From CALFER01 sp964472395 (lineage in GTDB: Bacteria > CSSED10-310 > CALFER01): 31,231 bases of DNA. The DNA is taken from positions 1 through 31,231 of the forward strand of contig CAYYMM010000047.1 of the NCBI GenBank assembly GCA_964472395.1, in the 5' to 3' direction. Under the pieces are notes generated by a model. That model saw only the letters and a program-made list of their open reading frames with translations. It was not told where the DNA came from and made no database searches. Within the stretch, counting starts at the first letter, position 1, and the number at the start of each line of letters is the position of its first letter. Shown one piece after another: positions 1-6,518 of this stretch. The position numbers were made by a program, and so were the translations under genes.

Positions 1-360
1 ACCCCGATGGGTAATGATGAGGTGCATGGTTCGATCATCCGGGCACAACTCGACGATCCCGGCATCGATTGTGTCGTCGCGGCTACCGTGCCGCTGACAC
101 CTGCCCAGCAGACTCTGCCAGCAGGCATCTTTGCACGAGAAGACATGGAAAATCAGGATAGTTATCCCAATCGACTTGCCGAGTTGTTTCGATCAACCGA
201 TAAACCGATGATCGCGGTCATCGATTCCGGCCTGCTATACGATCCTCTCGTTCGTAAAATGGAGAAATCCGGACTGGTAGTCTTTCGAACGGCCGATTTG
301 GCTGTCCGGATGCTTTCGAAATATATCGGCATCCGTCGATCCAGCATAAATCAGCAATAG
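1..360 (+). CDS. Acyl-CoA synthetase (NDP-forming), C-terminal fragment
   Basis: The frame is open from base 1, so the true start lies outside the window and about 119 C-terminal residues are visible. The segment resembles the C-terminal part of the alpha (CoA-binding, ligase-like) region of ADP-forming acetyl-/acyl-CoA synthetases. It has a stretch reading DDPGIDCVVAATVPLTP, then DKPMIAVIDSGLLYDPLV, and ends with a segment reading GLVVFRTADLAVRMLSKYI. These match the family pattern of 'P-hhD-hhhh-PLTP', 'KP-hhhVhDsG' and 'G-h-VFrs-d-A-r-L'. Such enzymes interconvert acyl-CoA, ADP and Pi with acid, CoA and ATP in the cytosol. Because the catalytic His region and the ATP-grasp domain are not in view, neither substrate nor subunit arrangement can be told. 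It is followed by a strong inverted repeat and faces a convergent gene. Confidence 0.72.
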   Translation, partial: TPMGNDEVHGSIIRAQLDDPGIDCVVAATVPLTPAQQTLPAGIFAREDMENQDSYPNRLAELFRSTDKPMIAVIDSGLLYDPLVRKMEKSGLVVFRTADLAVRMLSKYIGIRRSSINQQ

Positions 361-384
361 AAGCCCGGATTCGATCCGGGCTTC
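360..384. terminator. Inverted repeat between convergent genes, possible bidirectional terminator
   Basis: An 11-bp perfect stem (GAAGCCCGGAT paired with ATCCGGGCTTC) closes a 3-nt TCG loop directly after the stop codon at 358-360. It lies 15 bp before the stop of the opposing gene. There is no clear T-run on either strand, so intrinsic termination is inferred from position and stem strength only. Confidence 0.45.
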
Positions 385-398
385 CACTCATTTCTCGA

Positions 399-1055
399 TC
401 ACAATGATGAAAGTACCAATTCAGTTCGTGTATCTTTTTGCATGATTGTCTGAACCGACACTGATTTTACGATTCCCAGTTTTTTGTCGTACCAAACATC
501 CTTGTGGATGGGAATCTCCATACCGATTACCGACACATGACCCTGTGCCTGCAAATGCAGGGTAGAAAATGTGGTTTCGCCGATGGTCATCGGTTCCGCG
601 GTATCGATTACATGATACTTCAAGCTGACCTTCTTTTTGTCTTCTGTATACTTGACTTCCCAAGTGACATCTTTTTCTGCTGGAATCGGAATCACCTTGA
701 ATGGTTGCGCAAGTGGCTCCAGAGCCCTGGAGCTGTTATCCGATTGAGCGACGCAGTAAATCCCATCCGCCTTAATTGCGTACCCTCGGATCTGAACTTT
801 TTCTTCCTGTTCGCCAACTGTTGTTCGGTTTTCGTGCACTATCAGCGTCTGGTAGCTTTCGGGCATGAGCTGTGGGGATTGAGTTACCTGGGTCTGGACG
901 ACCGGAAAGCTGTCCGTTCCGGCAATGACGGTTGTCCCGCGCAGAATGACTTTTGTGCCGGGTGTATCGTCGAGGTAATCGACGGCTGCGACTGAGGACA
1001 TCATCATGCAAGCCGTGAGGAGGAGCATTGACCAGGTCGATACTCGAAACATCAT
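399..1055 (-). CDS. Exported protein of unknown function, tandem paralogue 1
   Basis: 218 residues from the ATG at 1055. That start sits one base after the TAG of the upstream gene (1059-1057) and behind a purine-rich AAAGGAAA ribosome site. An upstream in-frame ATG at 1088 would lengthen the N-terminus by 11 residues but would spoil the signal peptide. Residues 1-24 form a signal peptide (MMFRV, then a hydrophobic core, ending SSVAA). The mature protein begins VDYLDDTPG and appears beta-rich with no cysteine-based motif. Near the C-terminus it has DVWYDKKLGIVKS, a layout like DUF3108/TapB-type exported proteins where a WY-x-(3-5)-G-h-V/h-K segment closes the domain. Function is not recognised. 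It is the second gene of a two-gene unit with a similar protein, and a periplasmic or envelope location is inferred. Confidence 0.65.
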   Translation of the reverse strand: MMFRVSTWSMLLLTACMMMSSVAAVDYLDDTPGTKVILRGTTVIAGTDSFPVVQTQVTQSPQLMPESYQTLIVHENRTTVGEQEEKVQIRGYAIKADGIYCVAQSDNSSRALEPLAQPFKVIPIPAEKDVTWEVKYTEDKKKVSLKYHVIDTAEPMTIGETTFSTLHLQAQGHVSVIGMEIPIHKDVWYDKKLGIVKSVSVQTIMQKDTRTELVLSSL

Positions 1056-1056
1056 A

Positions 1057-1770
1057 CTAGTTTCCTTTCGATGGAGTGTCGACTTCAACTGCTTGAGATG
1101 TTCCCGGAGATTGAGACGTCGTGTTCAGATCAATCGTCTTCACATATTGGATTTGGCTTTTCGATTGCGTGCCATCCGGAAGATCATGGATGGTGATCTG
1201 TTTGAGTTTCCCTTCCTTGCCATACCAGATCTCTTTTTTAAGCGGCCGGTCTTGTTCGGTGCCTTTGGGTCTGAATGTACCAATTCCGCGAATGTGAATC
1301 GTCTCCGGAGCAGTATCCCCGATTGCGAGAGGTTCATTCACGGAGATGACTTCGAACTCAAGTGTCGATGTTCCCAAGTCTTCGTTTCGGACTCTCTTGA
1401 ACTTTTGACCAGGAGTTGCCGGAAGCGGCAACTCGAGGGAAGGATCGTTGAGAAAAGCGATGGGGCTTTTACCTTCCTGGATGGCTTCGAGGTAAATGCC
1501 GTCAGGTTTGATGTTGTAGTATAGAGTACGTTCCTGAAAACTGGTCTTTGCCTTGAGCACATTGTAGTGGACGACATCGAAACTTCGGTCCTGGATTTTT
1601 TGAGCTGTCGTTACAAGTATGGTCAGACTGAAGGGATTGATATTGGCCCCGTTTTCGTATTTCCCTTCGTAGACGATGTTCTTCCCCGATTCATCATGAA
1701 TGTAGTCGACAGCGGACGCACTCCATGTATACATCGCAACAATGATCAAACTCATATAAACGCGTTTCAT
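1057..1770 (-). CDS. Exported protein of unknown function, tandem paralogue 2
   Basis: 237 residues from the ATG at 1770, which has GGAG five bases upstream; a GTG at 1773 is also in frame. Residues 1-21 are a signal peptide (MKRVYMSL, hydrophobic core, then WSASA). The mature start VDYIHDESGKNIVYEGKY parallels VDYLDDTPGTKVILRGTT of the downstream protein. The C-terminal EIWYGKEGKLKQITIHD parallels DVWYDKKLGIVKSVSVQ. Overall identity looks low, so the paralogy is by layout and edge motifs. The C-terminal tail (about 25 residues) is polar and rich in Ser/Thr. I cannot assign a function. It is first in its unit and is divergently arranged with the SpoIIE-type phosphatase across a 223-bp gap (1771-1993) in which I see no convincing promoter on either strand. 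Confidence 0.65.
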   Translation of the reverse strand: MKRVYMSLIIVAMYTWSASAVDYIHDESGKNIVYEGKYENGANINPFSLTILVTTAQKIQDRSFDVVHYNVLKAKTSFQERTLYYNIKPDGIYLEAIQEGKSPIAFLNDPSLELPLPATPGQKFKRVRNEDLGTSTLEFEVISVNEPLAIGDTAPETIHIRGIGTFRPKGTEQDRPLKKEIWYGKEGKLKQITIHDLPDGTQSKSQIQYVKTIDLNTTSQSPGTSQAVEVDTPSKGN

Positions 1771-1993
1771 CACATCTCCTTTCAGTCCTTCTCAGGGACA
1801 CTCCTTTTGTAGCTTCAGATTCCTTAAAAGACAATACGAATCGCGCACCATTAGCAATCTGCGAATCCTAGCTTTAGCTGCAATCTTGACATTCACCCGT
1901 TTCAACTGCCAAAGTTTCGCCCGGATGATGTTCACGAACGAGACTGACGTCACTTCAAAAAACAGTCTGATAAAAAGAGAATTGGAGTGCTTG

Positions 1994-3205
1994 ATGAAGT
2001 ACAAGGAATTGTACAAGAAAATAGAAGAAACTGTCGCATTGGTTGCGTTCAGCAAGAACGAGCGTGAGTTGATCCGGCATATTCTTGATGCAGTAATGTC
2101 GAATCATGGGACTGACCTCGGGATCCTAAGTGGGCGATTGTACGTTCTCGAAGGCAATCTTTATCGCCTGACTGAACAGATCGGAATACATAATCCTGAT
2201 TCCATTGGCGTCGAACTCCCGATTGGTTACTTACCGATTCGTCGATTACGGGAGAGCAAGTACATCGTTATGCGTCGCCATGAACAGGGTCTAGATAGAA
2301 AACTCGAAGATTATCTTGTCGTCGACACATTTGCAGCAATTGCGTTGGGTGAGAACGACAAGTATCTCGTTTCATTTAGTGTGACTGAACCTGTTGACGA
2401 GGATCAGCTTCATTACTCACTCAATACCATCCGGTTCGTGACGAATTTCAAGCTTCGTGAACTTGTACTGCAAAACGAGATCATGAAGGCATCAGAGGTT
2501 CAGGTATCTCTGCTCCCCTCAAGCGCTCCTGAACTTCCGGGTTACGATATCTTCGGTGAAAGTCGTGCAGCGGCACAAGTCGGAGGCGACGGCTTCGATT
2601 ACATCAACATCAACGATGACACGCTCGGAATTGCGATTCTCGATGCGGTTGGCCACGGACTGTCCGCTGCTCTTCAAGCTCGCGACGTCATCACCGGGCT
2701 TCGGATGGGTGCAGCAGGAAACATCAAAATCGACCAGATCATGCAACGATTGAATCTCGTCATTCATCGATCGAATCTTGCAAGCCGATTCGCCTCCTTG
2801 TTCTATTGTGAATTGGAAGAGTATGGACACATGGTTTACAGTAACGCCGGTCATCCTCCGGCGATTTTTTTCAGTGGCGATCAGGTACATCTACTTCAAC
2901 GTGGAGGTATGGTTTTGGGACCAAATCCCAAAGCACGTTACTACCGCGGATTTGCTTATCTCCAACCCGGCGACATCCTGGTGTTATACTCGGATGGAAT
3001 AACCGAAGTGCGCAATTCGGAGGGCCAGGAGTACGGAATTGACCGACTGATTGAGCATGTACGGAAAATCCGAGATCGATCAGCTCGTGATATCATCCGA
3101 TCGGTTTACAATGCACTGTCTGAGTTTGCCGAATCAACGATTCCGCAAGATGATCAAACCATTCTGATCATCAAGCGATCAAGTCAGATCAACAATCCAT
3201 TTTAA
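1994..3205 (+). CDS. PP2C-type serine/threonine phosphatase, SpoIIE/RsbU family
   Basis: 403 residues if started at the ATG at 1994, chosen because GGAG lies six bases upstream. In-frame ATGs at 1886, 1925 and 1928 lack such a site. Residues 1-165 form an N-terminal region of GAF-like size and character that ends in a helical linker. The catalytic domain follows, with the metal-binding motifs GGDGFD (197-202) and DAVGHG (217-222), then YSNAGHPPA, GDILVLYSDGITE and a terminal DDQTIL. These are the hallmarks of SpoIIE/RsbU phosphatases, which dephosphorylate STAS-domain anti-anti-sigma factors in partner-switching pathways. No STAS or RsbW partner is visible nearby, so the output is unknown. 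The 3' end overlaps the opposing murC by 17 bp. The GAF assignment is by position, not by a recognised motif. Confidence 0.85.
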   Translation: MKYKELYKKIEETVALVAFSKNERELIRHILDAVMSNHGTDLGILSGRLYVLEGNLYRLTEQIGIHNPDSIGVELPIGYLPIRRLRESKYIVMRRHEQGLDRKLEDYLVVDTFAAIALGENDKYLVSFSVTEPVDEDQLHYSLNTIRFVTNFKLRELVLQNEIMKASEVQVSLLPSSAPELPGYDIFGESRAAAQVGGDGFDYININDDTLGIAILDAVGHGLSAALQARDVITGLRMGAAGNIKIDQIMQRLNLVIHRSNLASRFASLFYCELEEYGHMVYSNAGHPPAIFFSGDQVHLLQRGGMVLGPNPKARYYRGFAYLQPGDILVLYSDGITEVRNSEGQEYGIDRLIEHVRKIRDRSARDIIRSVYNALSEFAESTIPQDDQTILIIKRSSQINNPF

Positions 3206-4574
3206 GGATCAGATCACCGATCCTGAAGACGTTACCTGCTCCCATGGTCATGATCACCTCATCGGGTTGGATGGCCTTGTAGAGGTTTTCTGCAGCATTT
3301 TCGATCGAAGGATAGCATTCAGGCAAACGTCCTGAGACCCGGGCTATGTCCTCCGCAAGTTTTTCGGACGTGATCCCTTCACGCGGAGGTTCCGATGCTG
3401 GATAAATAGGTAACAGGATCAAATGCTCGATTGTCGCCAGAACCTTGACGAAATCATTCCAGAGGAATGCCGTTCGCGAAAAACGATGCGGTTGGAAAAC
3501 GACCCGCAGCGGTCTGTTCCAGTTCTGGCGAGCAGCCTCGATGGTCGCAGCGATTTCGGTTGGATGATGCGCATAATCATCGATGAGAACAGCTCCGTGT
3601 ACGAGACCTCTGAATTCCATTCGCCGTTTGACACCGGCGAATTCATGCAGGGCCTGCTGCATTGCCTCCACTTCGATTCCTAATTCGCGCGCGATACCGA
3701 TTGATGCGAGTGCATTGAGAATCATATGACGACCAGGATAATGAATGGTGAACTCACCGAGGTCACAGGTATGTTCATGTACTTGAAATGTCTGACCTCC
3801 TTCAAAATGACGGATCGAATCGGCCCAGAGATCCGATTCATGCGAAAAACCGTATCGAATGGTTCGGCGTTGATAAGTTCGGAGCAGAGAAGCGATGTTC
3901 GGATCCTCTCCGCAGACCACGGCAGCACCGAAAAACGGAACGCGAGCGAGAAATCTCGAAAATGTATCGCAGATGTGATTCAAGTCACGATAATGATCGA
4001 GATGTTCTTCCTCGATGTTTGTAACAACCGCGAGTATCGGCGATAACAGCAGAAAAGATTCATCACTTTCATCTGCCTCTGCAACAAAAAATCGACCCGT
4101 GCCGATCTGTGCATTCGTCCCGATATTGTTTGCGTTGCCCCCGACCACGACTGTCGGATCAAGTCCAGCTCGCTTCAGAATCAACGCGATCATCGTCGTC
4201 GTCGTTGTTTTTCCGTGTGCGCCGGCCACAGCGATACCGTCTTTCAATCGCATCATCTCTGCCAGCAACTCAGCACGCCGGATTACCGGTATTTTTGCTT
4301 GGTAGGCGGCGAGCAGTTCCGGGTTGGATGGGTGGATTGCGGATGAGAAAACGACCGTGTCTACACCATGAATGTGCTCCGGTGCATGTCCGATGAATAC
4401 CGAAGCGCCTCGTGACTGCAAACGCTCTATATTCGAGTTCCAGCGCTCATCCGATCCTTGCACCCGAAATCCCATTCCCAGCAGCATTTCCGCCAGGCCG
4501 CTCATCCCGATTCCTCCCATTCCAATAAAATGAAAGGTTCGTATGCGGCCGAAAAATCTGTCGACAGCCATCAT
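3189..4574 (-). CDS. murC: UDP-N-acetylmuramate--L-alanine ligase
   Basis: 461 residues, full length for MurC. It ligates L-alanine to UDP-MurNAc with ATP in the cytosol, the first step of peptidoglycan stem-peptide assembly. The N-terminal Rossmann motif is FIGMGGIGMSGLAE (about 16-29), the Mur-ligase P-loop is GAHGKTTTTTM (118-128), and NIEEEHLDHY and DDYAHHPTEI mark the central and C-terminal domains. The ATG at 4574 is preceded by AAGGAGA and overlaps the TGA of murG (ATGA), so translation is probably coupled. It forms a two-gene unit with murG. The rest of a typical dcw cluster (murB, ddl, ftsQAZ) does not follow; an opposite-strand phosphatase does. Confidence 0.96.
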   Translation of the reverse strand: MMAVDRFFGRIRTFHFIGMGGIGMSGLAEMLLGMGFRVQGSDERWNSNIERLQSRGASVFIGHAPEHIHGVDTVVFSSAIHPSNPELLAAYQAKIPVIRRAELLAEMMRLKDGIAVAGAHGKTTTTTMIALILKRAGLDPTVVVGGNANNIGTNAQIGTGRFFVAEADESDESFLLLSPILAVVTNIEEEHLDHYRDLNHICDTFSRFLARVPFFGAAVVCGEDPNIASLLRTYQRRTIRYGFSHESDLWADSIRHFEGGQTFQVHEHTCDLGEFTIHYPGRHMILNALASIGIARELGIEVEAMQQALHEFAGVKRRMEFRGLVHGAVLIDDYAHHPTEIAATIEAARQNWNRPLRVVFQPHRFSRTAFLWNDFVKVLATIEHLILLPIYPASEPPREGITSEKLAEDIARVSGRLPECYPSIENAAENLYKAIQPDEVIMTMGAGNVFRIGDLILKMDC

Positions 4575-5728
4575 GATCGGTCTCCTTGATCTGCATTACA
4601 TTTCCGCCTGTCAACCATATCCAGGATGATCTGTAATACATCATCCGCTGCTCTCGGATTACCCAAATTGCGGGATGCCGCGGCCATACGGTCTAGCTGT
4701 TCGGGATCCGAGATGAAGGAGTTTATTGTGTTGACGAGTCGTGTCCCGGTTAACTCACATTCACGTATCATAACCGCTGCGCCGGCATGTACGAGTGTTT
4801 TTGCATTGGTCGTCTGATGATCCCGGACAGCCCCGGGCCAAGGTACGACAATCGCCGGGACTCCGCGCGCGGTTAGTTCAGCCAGAGTCATCGCTCCTGC
4901 ACGACACAGGACGACATCTGCAGTCGCGAGAGCCAGGGCCGGAGCATAAATGTACGCATAAGGATGATATCCGGGGAACGAGGGTGTTTTTTGCATATAC
5001 GCGTCGAATTTATTCTTGCCGACCGAATGGAGAATCTGCCAACCCAGAGATTCTGTTCCACGCATCCTCAGATACTCGGCAATCGCATCATTGAGCACGG
5101 ATGATCCCAATGATCCCCCGATCACCAGCATAGTTTTGCGTGACGGATCCAGATTGAACGCCTTCATGCCCTCGGCGCGATCCGCAGTCAGGATTGAGCT
5201 CGAAATCGGATTTCCGACCAGAGAAACTGGGCGACCCGTGAGCAAACATCCGGTGTCTGGATACGCAATACCGACGCAATCGACCCATCGGGATAGCAGC
5301 CGTACCGTCAACCCGGGGATGCTGTTCTGTTCGAGAATAATTGTTGGGATGTTCATGATTCGAGCTACAGTCAGAACAGGAGCACAGACATATCCGCCCG
5401 TTCCGAGAACCAGATCCGGATTGAACTCAAGGATTAGCTTTCGCGCACTAAGCAGAGGGTGTAGGGTGATCCAGTCGATCGCTGTTGATGCGTTTCTGAG
5501 AATTCCGGAAAGAGCTAGCGATCGTTCGAGCCCTTTAAGACGCAATGTTTTTAACGGGATGTCCGCTCGCGGAACAAGATCTTCTTCCGCTCGACCCGTC
5601 ACTCCTATCCAAAGGATAACGTGCGGGAGTGATTTCCTCCTAATGGCCTCGACGACAGCCGTTCCAGGGGTTACATGACCGGCAGTTCCTCCACCGGCAA
5701 TCATCAGTCGCAATGGGGTCCGAGGCAT
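4571..5728 (-). CDS. murG: UDP-GlcNAc:lipid I N-acetylglucosaminyltransferase
   Basis: 385 residues, slightly longer than E. coli MurG. It transfers GlcNAc to lipid I to make lipid II at the inner face of the cytoplasmic membrane. Visible motifs are the N-terminal glycine loop AGGGTAGHVTPG (11-22), GTGGYVCAP (109-117), LEQNSIPG (132-139), a GGSLG loop in the C-terminal domain, and the UDP-GlcNAc-binding CRAGAMTLAELTARGVPAI segment. The start ATG is at 5728, with GGAG nine bases upstream. It lies upstream of murC with a 4-bp overlap. A weak sigma70-like promoter is proposed at 5774-5802. The 205-bp gap to lepB (5729-5933) is a divergent promoter region. Confidence 0.96.
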   Translation of the reverse strand: MPRTPLRLMIAGGGTAGHVTPGTAVVEAIRRKSLPHVILWIGVTGRAEEDLVPRADIPLKTLRLKGLERSLALSGILRNASTAIDWITLHPLLSARKLILEFNPDLVLGTGGYVCAPVLTVARIMNIPTIILEQNSIPGLTVRLLSRWVDCVGIAYPDTGCLLTGRPVSLVGNPISSSILTADRAEGMKAFNLDPSRKTMLVIGGSLGSSVLNDAIAEYLRMRGTESLGWQILHSVGKNKFDAYMQKTPSFPGYHPYAYIYAPALALATADVVLCRAGAMTLAELTARGVPAIVVPWPGAVRDHQTTNAKTLVHAGAAVMIRECELTGTRLVNTINSFISDPEQLDRMAAASRNLGNPRAADDVLQIILDMVDRRKCNADQGDRS

Positions 5729-5773
5729 TTTTCAAAATCTCCTGATCGGGGGAACAAGTCAGCGTACGCGCTT

Positions 5774-5802
5774 AGTATATCTGAACATGCGAGACACTGG
5801 AA
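5774..5802 (-). promoter_or_regulatory. Candidate promoter of murG-murC
   Basis: Read on the minus strand, TTCCAG (5802-5797) and TATACT (5779-5774) are separated by 17 bp. The -10 is a 5/6 match to TATAAT and the -35 is weak. Transcription would begin about 40 bases upstream of the murG ATG. This is a pattern match only. Confidence 0.3.
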
Positions 5803-5828
5803 AGGCTTCGTGGCTCATCGTCGCGTGC

Positions 5829-5857
5829 TTGATTCAGACTTGCGGAAGCACTAATAT
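5829..5857 (+). promoter_or_regulatory. Candidate sigma70-type promoter of lepB-plsB
   Basis: TTGATT (5829-5834) and TAATAT (5852-5857) are separated by exactly 17 bp. A start near 5864 would give a leader of about 70 nt before the lepB ATG. It lies in the divergent gap with murG. Confidence 0.45.
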
Positions 5858-5933
5858 CTCGCTCTGATTTACTGAGACCGCTTCTGTGCGCAGTAGAACG
5901 TCTTTTTATGACACGACAAGGAAAGAACACACC

Positions 5934-6518
5934 ATGAAACGTCGAATACTTCTCGAGATCAAAGAATGGTCACGCAGCATTCTGTGGGGAGCCATCTTCG
6001 TGTATTTCTTTACCGGTTACGTTTTCAAGGCCTACCGCGTCGAAGGCCGCTCCATGCAACCGTTGCTTCAGGATGGCGAAAGACTCTTCGTCAATCGTAT
6101 TGCTTATACACTCGGCACAATCATGCGCGGCGATGTCGTCGTGTTTTATTATCCTGGTNNNNNNNNNNCGAAGGATTTTTACATCAAGCGCGTTCTGGGC
6201 ATGCCGGGAGAAACCGTCAGTGTTCGGAATGGACAGGTGTTTATCGGTAACGAGAAGGTCGACGATCACTTTGTGCCTGAGTACTTCAGGAGCTACGAGA
6301 ATGTGGATCGGTTACTGATCCCTCGTGGATACTACTTTGTGGCGGGCGATCATCGAAATCAGAGTTTTGATAGTCGCGAATGGGCACAGAAACCGGGATT
6401 ATCCCCATTCGTTCCCTTGAAATACATCGTCGGGAAGGCATCTTTCCGCTATTGGCCCCTGTCAAAGTTTGGTTTGATCAACACTAATTTCACACCCCTC
6501 ACCACAGATTTGAAATGA
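5934..6518 (+). CDS. lepB: Signal peptidase I
   Basis: About 194 residues from the ATG at 5934, preceded by AAGGAAAG. The upstream in-frame start at 5886 adds a non-conserved extension. It is a membrane serine protease that cleaves signal peptides of exported proteins at the periplasmic face. One N-terminal membrane segment (about 17-32) precedes EGRSMQPLL, with nucleophile Ser40. DFYIKRVLGMPGE holds the general-base Lys85. GDHRNQSFDSREW is family box E (normally GDNR-x-S-x-DSR). Ten Ns at 6159-6168 replace about three and a third codons between FYYPG and KDFYIKRV; the flanks stay in frame. The gene overlaps plsB by 4 bp (ATGA). Several exported proteins in this window are potential clients. 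Confidence 0.94.
   Translation: MKRRILLEIKEWSRSILWGAIFVYFFTGYVFKAYRVEGRSMQPLLQDGERLFVNRIAYTLGTIMRGDVVVFYYPGXXXXKDFYIKRVLGMPGETVSVRNGQVFIGNEKVDDHFVPEYFRSYENVDRLLIPRGYYFVAGDHRNQSFDSREWAQKPGLSPFVPLKYIVGKASFRYWPLSKFGLINTNFTPLTTDLK
6159..6168. other. Assembly gap (10 Ns) inside lepB
   Basis: Ten undetermined bases lie between FYYPG and KDFYIKRV codons of signal peptidase I. The family has a short, variable loop here, and the two flanks are in the same frame. The true gap is therefore probably ten bases or differs by a multiple of three. Confidence 0.95.

Noticed and set aside
504..1524. Long plus-strand open frames opposite the two exported proteins
   Set aside because: The minus-strand frames have signal peptides, ribosome sites and matching ends, while the plus-strand products show no protein-like motif.
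1801..1910. Promoter matches (TTGTAG-17-GACAAT and a lone TTGACA) in front of the SpoIIE-type phosphatase
   Set aside because: Neither has both boxes at acceptable quality; not listed as features.
5016..5678. 220-codon open frame on the plus strand inside murG
   Set aside because: It is antisense to a full-length MurG with all motifs, has no ribosome site and no recognisable protein features; a shadow frame.
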